This document shows, piece after piece, positions 6,833 through 14,023 of a stretch of DNA of 14,023 bases; within the stretch, counting starts at the first letter, position 1; every line of letters begins with the position of its first letter. The DNA lies in assembly GCA_900169235.1 (NCBI GenBank), contig FWCC01000057.1, positions 1 to 14,023 of the forward strand, given 5' to 3'. Position numbers and translations under genes: made by a program. Origin of the DNA: Zarea fungicola (lineage: Eukaryota > Ascomycota > Sordariomycetes > Hypocreales > Cordycipitaceae). The notes under the pieces were generated by a model, which worked only from the letters and a program-made list of their open reading frames with translations, did not search any database and was not told the origin of the DNA.

Positions 6833-8488
6833 ATAGAACACTCGTCAAAAGAGGCAAGGATTATTCTTACCCTTACAGCTCTCCAAAAAGACCCAAAACT
6901 AAGCTATAGAGAAGTTGCTAAGCTCTACAGCGTACCATGTACAACCATACGTGCACAACAAGACAGCCGAATTTCACAACGCAATTATATACTAGAATCA
7001 CAGAAGCTTACCAATTTAGAGGAAAATGCAATAGTAAAATACATTCTTTAGCTAGATTTGCAAGGGCTACCCCCCCAGTATGCAAACATAGAAGATATAG
7101 CGAACTAATTACTCGCGGAACGCAATGGCGGACGCGTCGGCGTGCGCTAGGCGAAAAACCTCATACAGCGCCAACCAAAGCTTACCACGCGTTTTAAACA
7201 GAGATATAACTATTAGAGGGCCAAATACAAAGATTTAACTATTATTTATAGTTAGTTTACACTTCTATAAAATATAATCTTAAAGTATAGTATTAAGGAG
7301 TTTAATATCTATAACTTTAATAAGACTAGGTTTATAATAGGTCTTATCTCTATAGGAATGGTCATTATAAGCTCTAATTAAACTAAAAAAGCAAAATTAG
7401 TATAGCCTAGTAATAGGGAATAGGTTATAGTAATATAGGGGGTTAATTCCTAAGGCTAAATAATGCCGCCATATATTGTGGTAAAGGGCTAGAATCTCCT
7501 ATTAACTTAGTTTAAAGATATATGACTTCCTATGAATTAGCGCGTTAATATAAGTTTAAATAGCTAGACAATAAATGAAATTAGCATAGATTAAATATAA
7601 TATTTTCATAATTTCATAAAAGATTAAAATAAAGGTAATTACTACCTCCTTATCCTTAATAGCCATAAAAGTCATTACTTAGCTAAATTTAAGCTATACT
7701 ACTAAGAGAATAAAATTATCACACTATATATGCCTATATATTCCTCTTATATACTCTAACCTCTAGATATTAGTTATTTTAGTTTACTTAAAACAGCCTA
7801 TAGGCGGTAAATTAAGCATTTTATAATAGCTAGTATTATATATATTATAAAGGAGGACTTTTTCCCTATATTTTATTTAGCTTTTTATAACTTTATAATA
7901 AAAGAAAATATCTAGGGTGGTTTTAGAGGTACTAGTATTATACCTTTTAATCTAGAAAAAGTTATTTTTATATTAGATCTTAAGTTTAAGATACTAAGTC
8001 CTTAAAACTTATGTCCTAAAATAGCTAGGTCTTAGGTTTTTAAAACGCTAAGTAATATAACTAAGGTGGTTATATAGACTTTAATTCTAAAAAAGCAAAT
8101 AGCTAATTACCTAGCTAGCTCCTTAACTAAGACTCTTAATATGCTTAAGAGTTTTAAGAAGGGTGTAGTGGCAATTATATATAAGGTTACCCTTTTATGC
8201 GCTTAGGTCCATAGGTTTAAGGAGGCCAATAAGCTAATTAGTAAGCGCCAGTGGGCCAAAAAAACCAGGCTATAAGTAGAGGGATCTCTCTCTATATAAG
8301 ATATAAGAGATTTAAAGGAGTAGATAGATATAGATATTTAGGTATAAGATAAAAGGAAGGCTTATAGTGGTCATAAGCCACGCGTTGAAACGCGCGGCCA
8401 GCGTTATGGTGTCTATGGCTAGACTAGATATAATGCGCGTATATATATAATAGATGTAGAAACCAGTAAGGAAGAGGATTCTAATTAG
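6833..8488 (+). pseudogene. Fot1/pogo-like transposase, inactivated by RIP transitions
   Basis: One frame runs unbroken by indels to TAG at 8486-8488, about 550 codons, close to the roughly 540 residues of Fot1. ATA at 6833-6835 may be the mutated start codon. In order it shows: a psq/HTH region (SSKEARIILTLTALQKDPKL, SYREVAKLYSVP); a CENP-B-like second HTH; the DDE core NF(D>N)KTRF at 7313-7330; LLIL(D>N)SHKSHY with the second Asp codon AAT at 7658-7660; and the intact third Asp in PLDIS at 7766-7768, giving DD35D. These are followed by GGFRGTSIIPFN and a C-terminal zinc knuckle (about 8399-8440) in which all Cys and the His codons have become Tyr. Every stop is explained by C-to-T or G-to-A change in Gln or Trp codons, except possible Lys/Arg-derived ones. 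Early stops are at 7049, 7106 and about 7145. The copy is not functional. Confidence 0.88.
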
Positions 8489-8552
8489 TTTTAGATTATA
8501 TTTTATATTGTAGTTAAATTATTAATGGTTAAAGGTTAAAGGGTCATATAAG

Positions 8553-8590
8553 GTGGGCCGCACACTTATTTGGGCCGCACGCTTATCAAC
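8553..8590 (-). repeat. right terminal inverted repeat of the Fot1-like element
   Basis: The reverse complement of the left repeat with three transition differences. It keeps both copies of the GTGCGGCCC-containing motif and is followed by TA at 8591-8592. Confidence 0.9.
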
Positions 8591-9497
8591 TATATTAAAT
8601 AATAAACTAAATAATAATATTAAAAGAGAATAATAAAAATTTTCGTTAAAAAATATACTTATTAAATATATTAGAATTTTAAAGGATATAGTAATTAACT
8701 ATAAAAGCTTAAATCTATTAAAAAGAGCCTTAATAATAATAAACTTTATCTTAGTTAAGTAAAGAAATAATTAAAGAGGAAATTAAAAATATCCTTATAA
8801 TAAATCGGGGGACACGCCCGGCATAAACCCTATAAGGTAGCCGCCTTAAAAATTTATATATATACCTCTTATTAGTCGCTATAACTTTAATTTAATAACC
8901 TTCCCTTTTCCTTATCTTAAAATTATTAAAAATCGCTCTTATTTAACTAATTAAGTCTAATAAAGACTTTAATTAAGAAATCCTTCTCTAATATAGAAAG
9001 CTTAGTTCCTACTAGGCTAGGCACTTATTAAGAATATATATATAACTATAAGTTAAGTCTAGTGCATTCTACTTATTAGAATAGCTAGAGAATTTAATAA
9101 AGACTCTATTTTAGTCTAATTAATTAATCTTAGAATTTAGTTGCCTTATAAATAACTCCTTATACTGCCTACCTGCGTTATAAGGCCTCTTAGCCTTTTG
9201 CGAGAATTCTACTAGGTGTCGCTGTCGTTATATTTCCACTAGTCTAGGAGAAGGCCTTCTTTAGGCCTTTAGACGCGGTCGTTTGTTCGCCTTAACACAA
9301 TAAGAGAGACTTTTATCCCTAGCCCCTAGTTAATTATAAAAGTATTTAGGTAGCCTTAGGTATAAATAGAGGCTTTCCTAGACTTCTTATAAATATTAAA
9401 GAGAAAATCCTAAATAACCTTAAAAAAGATAAATAAAAGAATTTAAAGTTAAGAGTTAACAAATCTAAGAAAATATTAAAAAAAATAAACTAATATA
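8591..9497. other. AT-rich spacer with two CpG-retaining islands, possible LTR remnant
   Basis: Mostly RIP-saturated DNA with no frame I can identify. Two islands keep CpG and TpG: 8805-8850 (around CGGGGGACACGCCCGGCAT) and 9170-9300. Between them lie TATATATA stretches. Promoter-like AT runs, GC-rich ends and absence of a gene would suit a degraded LTR of roughly 0.5 kb, but no second copy is visible in the window, so this is a guess. Confidence 0.25.
9242..9274. repeat. imperfect hairpin inside a CpG-retaining island
   Basis: GTCTA (9242-9246) and AAGGCCT (9251-9257) pair with AGGCCTT (9263-9269) and TAGAC (9270-9274). This leaves a 4-nt bulge (GGAG) and a 5-nt loop. The 12-bp stem survived in otherwise mutated DNA. 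Confidence 0.5.
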
Positions 9498-9597
9498 GTT
9501 CATAGGTAAGCGGGCCATATAGGTAAATAAGCCACTTTCTCTACGTTTTTCAGTTTTTTTTAGCTCTAGTGCCTTTAAACTAGACCTAAAATAGCTA
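9498..9597 (+). repeat. left terminal inverted repeat of the 738-bp element
   Basis: Begins GTTCATAGGTAAGCGGGCC. The motif AGGTAAnnnnGCC occurs twice, within 9502-9516 and 9519-9533, 17 bp apart. Further inward it shares CACTTTCTCTAC and TAGCTCTAGTGCCTTT with the right arm. Confidence 0.85.
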
Positions 9598-10099
9598 AGG
9601 TTTAGAATATAGGTTATTAACTATTAAATACTACTAGAAATAAATATTATATAATATATAGAAAGTTATAATAGTATAAGATTTTAGTTTAAAGAGAAAA
9701 GAATTAAATTTTAAAATAAATACTTTTAAAAATTATAACTGCTTAGCCTATAGACTTTAAATTCTTTTTAAATTTTTTTTTAGTTTATATTATAAAATAA
9801 TTACCTTTATAGAAAAGATATAAGGGAGTAGATATTCTTAATATAGTTATTAGAAATCTAGTACTTAGGATTCTAACCCTAAGGTTATAACTCTAAAGGT
9901 AAAATAGTAGGAAAACCTACTTTTATTCTTCTTATAACCTTTAAGTAATATACTTAGAATATCAAGTTTCTAATAAAATAAATAAAAAGTAAAGGCTATA
10001 GAACTTTTAAATGAATAAACAATAGATTTCTTTTCTTAATACTTACACTTAACTTTTAACTAGCATATATATTTAGTTATAATAATTTATATATTTTTT

Positions 10100-10121
10100 T
10101 ATATACCTTTATAGGTATATA
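10100..10121. repeat. 9-bp perfect hairpin with 4-nt loop
   Basis: TATATACCT (10100-10108) and AGGTATATA (10113-10121) form a perfect stem around TTAT. It lies just inside the right terminal repeat of the 738-bp element. Confidence 0.5.
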
Positions 10122-10136
10122 TCCTATAAAAAATCA

Positions 10137-10235
10137 TAAGCTATTTTAGTTATAGTCTAAAGGCACTAGAGCTAAAAAACTAAAAAGAGTAGAGAAAGTA
10201 GCCTACTTACCTATATAGCCTGCTTACCTATAAAC
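10137..10235 (-). repeat. right terminal inverted repeat of the 738-bp element
   Basis: The reverse complement begins GTTTATAGGTAAGCAGGCT and follows the left arm through TAGCTCTAGTGCCTTTAGAC and ACTAAAATAGCT. Most differences from the left arm are transitions. Confidence 0.85.
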
Positions 10236-11639
10236 TATATTATATAGCTTAATAAGTAAGTTATTTTATTATATTTTATTTAAATAACTTAGAATTAAGT
10301 AAAATACTATAAATTTATTATAAAATAGTAATTAAAGTAAATAATCTAACCTTAATTAGGGGGTATATTATAGTAATAGGTATTTTACTACTAGTTATAT
10401 TATTATTAATTATACGCCTTATTAACCTAGGCAGGTTATAAGGTCCTTTAATCTATAGAATAGAGGGAAAAACTAGGCGGTGCCTAGGGGAAAACCCCTT
10501 ATCTATAATAGTAATATAATAAATATAAAAGGGTTACTATATATAGGTAAAAATAGCTACCTATTATAGCTTTATTGCTCCTTATAGTGTCTTTTAGCCC
10601 TTTAAAGTGGTTATATATATAGGGAGGGGGGGTTAGTGGCTAGTTTAGGGCTAGTTAGGCGATATCTAGGGCCGTCTCCCTTTTTAATAGAGGGGGAGGG
10701 GATTTAGTTCTTTCTACTTTTAGGATGTTCTATTAGCTCTCTCTTAGGATTAGTTATTATTTTTTAGTGCCTAGGGGGGGATTAAGGTAAAGTTAGGCAG
10801 CCTTAAGAGGGCATCCTATATACTATTTTAAGGCCATTAAGGCTAAAGGGTAATAGGGTAGAGTAGTGGTAATTACCTCTATAAGCGTTAGCTTACTATT
10901 TATCCCTATTTTAAAAAAAAATCTTAATATAGTTAGGGGGAGCTATATAATATTAAAAATAGTTAAGGTATGCCTCTTTTCTACTAGGTAGTGGCGGCTA
11001 GTAGACCCTTATTAGCTAATAGCTAGTTAAAGAATATTTAAGTACTTTTATCCTTAGACTTTTTCTTTTTTTCCTTTTTTCTTTTTTTTTATTATTATAA
11101 CTTCTTATAAGTTTTACTCTTTTAGCTATATTCCTTTTAATTTTAAGGTAGGTGCCTAGGCTATATTATATATTAATTTATTATAGCTCTATATAATATA
11201 ATATCTACTACCTTTAATAATAAATTTCCTCCCCTCCTTTAGTCTAAGTTTAGTTTATTTTTAGTCTTAATATATAAAAGTACCTTTAATTAGGGACTTT
11301 ATTTATAGTATAGCCTAAGATTACCCTTACTTTATTTATATTAATAAAATAGCTAATAATTAAACTATTATCTACTATTTCTAGTCTAATAAGTTAAAGA
11401 ACCCTTAGTTTTATTTTAGCTTTTAACTAAAGCCTATTAGGTATTTATATAGCTGCCTACTTTAAGTATTATAGTAAGTAAGAGACTTATAACTATATAA
11501 GTATTTTCCTTAGTTCCTCTTTAATTCCCCCTTAGCTATATATTAATTTTAAAAAGCTTATTAAAGAAATTAATCTTTTTATTAAAGCTATTATAAAGTA
11601 TATTTAAACTTTATCTATATTTAATATAGATCCCTTTAT
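10236..11639. other. RIP-mutated DNA without an identified gene
   Basis: AT-rich sequence with scattered G runs (for example about 10620-10630, 10690-10700 and 10773-10780). The short phrase GTGCCTAGG recurs near 10485, 10768 and 11150. A long polypyrimidine run (about 11058-11091) resembles a fungal promoter tract. A plus-strand stretch around 11286-11400 looks faintly coding (DYPYFIYINKIANN) in a different frame from the tract downstream. None of this supports a named feature. Confidence 0.4.
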
Positions 11640-13880
11640 TACCTTTTACTAGGGATAATAAGTTTAACTACTTTATTAATAATATAATATAAAGCTAGGC
11701 TAGAGTTAGGGTTATTTTAAATAGTAATTAAGGCTATATTAATAATATACCTTATTTAAGTTCTAATATATCTTTAGCCTTATTTATAGTTAAAGAATAA
11801 ATAAATTAGCTTCTTAAAAAGAAGTATATTAATAAGAAATAGTAAATTAATAAAATTTAGGCTAATTTAAGTAGACTTTAAGAGGAATTAAGAAGGCTTT
11901 AGGCTAAACTTTAGGCAACTAATAGATTTCTATATATTATTTACTTAAATATATAGATAATATAGACTGGCTTCCTCTAGGCTATCGCTAATATTACTAT
12001 AAAGTATATACTTATACTTCTTCTAGACCTTAAGGTAGTAGGTAAGGGTTTTTTACCTAAATTTAGGGATATTATAACTATTACTTAGGGAGAAAATAGG
12101 GGTATTATAGTAGACCCTAAGCTTAGAATTAAAGGAGTTATTAATTAAAGTAAATCCTTACCTACTTTAGGCTAACTTTAGGTTAAAATAATAATTACTT
12201 ATATAATAGCTTAAAAGATTTTAGGTTAAAAAGGAGTTTAAGGTAAATCTAGCTAAGTTTTAGCCGTCTTATTATTAATAGCTAAATTAAAATAAAATAT
12301 TTATTATTTTACTTTATTTTACTATAATTTTGCCTTTACTCTAGCCCTATAGGCTTATTGCCCCTCCTTATAGCCTATCCCTATAAAGGTATTCTAGGCG
12401 CCTTATATAAATAAGCCACCTAGCTAATATTAATATATCTATATTATTATTTAGGGTAATATAAATATTATGCCTATCTTAAAGGGATTTTAATAGTATT
12501 TTAAGGCAATTATAAAGGGGGCATTTTAAAATAATATAGTAAATATATTCTACCTTAGCTTTATAGCTATATTTAAGGGATTTTACCTTAGGTGCCCTTT
12601 TAGAGTATAGAAAGGAGTTTAGCTTAATTATATTAATATATATTTATATTAATACTAAGCTAATTAATTATAATAATATAAATTTTAAAGCTAAGGGGAA
12701 GGATAGCCTTATTTATAGAGGTCTTTATATAAGGTAGGTAAATAATTTAGCTAGGAGGCTTGCTTAACTTACTTATTTTACTAATTCCTAATAGCTAAGC
12801 TATACTTTTTAAAGGAGTTCCTTATAGTCCTTCTTAGATAAAGTTAATATAGCTTTATATTTAGTTTAAAATATATTAAATATATTATAGTTAAGAAGGT
12901 TAGATATAATAATATTTATAGTTACTTAAAGGTAGGCTAAAGCCCTAAATAATACTTAGTAGAGGAGGGCCTTTTACTATAGAGATTAGAGGTAAAGGTA
13001 GAGTAGTAGGACTTAGGCCTTAATACTAACTTAGTGGTAAGGGGCTCTCTTAAATGCTCTAGTTACTATATAAAGGCACTAATATTATATATTTTCTAGC
13101 TTTTAGATCCTTAAGGGGGGGTTAGAGGGCTAGTGCTAGGCTATATATCTAAATATTAGAATAGGGTAAATAGCTCTAAGGTATAGTTTCTAGCTAGCTT
13201 TAAGTTAAAAGCCTTCGTTTATTAAGATAAGCCTTTAAAAGCTAATAAATATTACTATACTTTTATTTTAATATATTTAAATATATTTAGTCTATTATAA
13301 ATTTAATATAAGCTAGACCCTAAGGAATTTAGCCTCTTTTATAGCTAGTATTAAGATGTCTTTAAGGTAGAGTAGCATTTTAGGGCCCTTTCTCCCTTTA
13401 TAAAAGTATATAAGCCTAAACTTATTTATAGTAAATTCTATTTAATTTTATATTACCTATTGCCTATATATTTCCTAGGCTTTATAAAGTTATATAATTA
13501 TATTTTTATATATTTTAGTAATATTAAAAAGGTTAGTATTATTAGTAAAGCCTAGTAAGGTTATCCTTAAAACCTCTTTTAGTAGCCTATATAGGGGGAT
13601 AAGGAAGAGAATAAATAGTATAAAAGAGAGGGGGGAGCCTTAGAGGACGCTAATAAATATAAAGATAATTCCTAAAGTATAGCTATTAAACTATAGCTAG
13701 ATTAATTTACTATTAAGAAGGCTCTAGAGTAAGTAAAGTAATTAATTAGGGAAGCCTAGCTATTATAGGGTATATAAAAGGGCTTTATAGTTAACTTTAT
13801 TAAAGGTACTAGCTAGGTTAAGAAGGTATAGTAAGGCAAATCCTTATTAGCTCTAGGCTTATTTAACTATAGAGTATAAG
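11640..13880 (+). pseudogene. possible long RIP-degraded reading frame, unrecognised
   Basis: In the frame of position 11642 the plus strand reads as protein-like segments separated by TAA/TAG stops: a heptad-like LSRL-EELRRL-AKL region near 11870-11930, DLKVVGKGFLPKFRDIITIT near 12020-12085, and a 56-codon open stretch near 13377-13545 (HFRALSPFIKVYKPK onward). Where stops interrupt the heptads, Gln codons would fit. However, the overall stop density is close to that expected by chance in AT-rich DNA, and no known domain is recognisable. It may be a transposon protein or a captured gene, or not coding at all. Confidence 0.22.
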
Positions 13881-13965
13881 GTAATAACTATTATTTCTAT
13901 TAATCTATATTTTTTATTCTTTATTTACCCTTTTAATAATATCTTTTATTATTTTACTATAAAAG

Positions 13966-14023
13966 TGTCACAGGCCCAGGCCTGGCTAGAAGGTACGCGA
14001 CTGCGCCGCGTACATTATATACA
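13966..14023. other. unmutated GC-rich segment at the right edge, possible LTR end
   Basis: Composition switches abruptly at 13966 from RIP-saturated DNA to GC-rich sequence beginning TGTCACAGGCCCAGG. It holds the palindrome CCAGGCCTGG (13976-13985) and a hairpin of GTACGCG with CGCGTAC (13993-13999 and 14007-14013). TGTCA is a common start for fungal LTRs, but the window ends before this can be tested. Confidence 0.3.

Larger units (their letters stand above)
6739..8590 (+). mobile_element. Fot1/pogo-like DNA transposon, full length, RIP-inactivated
   Basis: A 1852-bp element bounded by 38-bp terminal inverted repeats (6739-6776 and 8553-8590) that differ at three positions, all transitions. 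It carries one transposase frame on the plus strand. Length and layout match Fot1-type elements of the Tc1/mariner superfamily, which insert at TA. TA follows the right end (8591-8592), while the left flank is TG, so one copy of the expected duplication has changed or the tip is slightly misplaced. The first 460 bp keep many CpA and CpG sites, while the rest is much more strongly mutated. The element is less saturated than the DNA around it, which suggests a later insertion. Confidence 0.88.
9498..10235. mobile_element. non-autonomous inverted-repeat element, related in tip design to the Fot1-like element
   Basis: A 738-bp element with about 100-bp terminal inverted repeats, flanked on both sides by TA (9496-9497 and 10236-10237). 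The repeats differ mainly by C/T and G/A changes plus small length differences in T runs, as expected if RIP acted on the arms independently. The interior (about 9600-10135) is saturated AT-rich DNA with no transposase motif that I can see. A MITE or internally deleted derivative is likely. A 9-bp hairpin (10100-10121) lies near the right arm. Confidence 0.8.
5741..13965. other. RIP-mutated AT-rich block (transposon graveyard)
   Basis: Composition changes sharply near 5740 to very AT-rich DNA dominated by TpA, with CpA and TpG close to absent. For example, lines 9901-9960, 11581-11640 and 12661-12720 contain no CA, TG or CG at all. Loss of CpA and TpG with gain of TpA is the product of RIP, the premeiotic C-to-T mutation of repeats in ascomycetes. 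Such blocks are normally heterochromatic and gene-free. Individual elements inside are listed separately. Confidence 0.88.

Noticed and set aside
6937..7197. Plus-strand open frame of 86 residues
   Set aside because: It is a +1 shadow of the transposase frame within the less mutated part of the Fot1-like element.
10236..11639. GTGCCTAGG occurring three times as a possible repeat family
   Set aside because: The copies are short, irregularly spaced and not extended by flanking similarity.
5741..13965. Mitochondrial or plasmid origin for the AT-rich block
   Set aside because: The CpA/TpG depletion, transitions between repeat arms and a Fot1-like nuclear transposon point to RIP in nuclear DNA, and no mitochondrial gene is seen.

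Overview
The window looks like nuclear DNA of a filamentous ascomycete (Pezizomycotina). The evidence is short spliceosomal introns (50-110 nt) with fungal-type splice sites, a Zn2Cys6 regulator, a Fot1/pogo-type DNA transposon, and a long AT-rich block with the signature of repeat-induced point mutation (RIP). In the AT-rich block CpA and TpG are nearly absent, TpA is abundant, and stop codons are TAA/TAG at former Gln/Trp codons. The species cannot be fixed from the sequence.

The window has two compartments. Positions 1 to about 5740 have ordinary base composition and hold two well-supported genes, both on the minus strand. The first is a 201-residue WrbA/Pst2-type flavodoxin-like NAD(P)H:quinone oxidoreductase (1223-450, three exons, the first only 8 codons). 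The second is a 346-residue Zn2Cys6 transcription factor (3980-2826, three exons) whose zinc cluster is split by an intron and so is invisible to a simple ORF scan. A possible small gene or broken reading frame lies just downstream of it (2704-2430). The stretch 4030-4620 carries weak traces of a decayed protein gene, possibly with ankyrin repeats. The rest of this half is intergenic.

From about 5740 to 13965 the sequence is a RIP-mutated transposon graveyard. The clearest object is a complete Fot1/pogo-like element (6739-8590) with 38-bp terminal inverted repeats. Its transposase frame can be followed from end to end without any indel, but it is killed by transitions, which changed two of the three catalytic Asp codons and every ligand of a C-terminal zinc knuckle. 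A second, transposase-less element of 738 bp (9498-10235) has about 100-bp inverted repeats and flanking TA dinucleotides. Its tips carry a doubled motif at exactly the same offsets as in the Fot1-like element, so it is probably a related non-autonomous element. Other long tracts (6120-6605, 11640-13880) may be heavily mutated coding relics that I cannot name. A few CpG-bearing islands (8805-8850, 9170-9300, 13966 to the end) escaped the mutation; the last begins abruptly with TGTCA and may be an LTR end.

I see no operon-like pathway. The oxidoreductase is a housekeeping or stress enzyme, and the regulator's targets cannot be inferred from its neighbours. The main interest is the relation between mutation intensity and transposon history, and the shared tip architecture of the two inverted-repeat elements. 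I found no convincing tRNA, rRNA, CRISPR array or viral gene.
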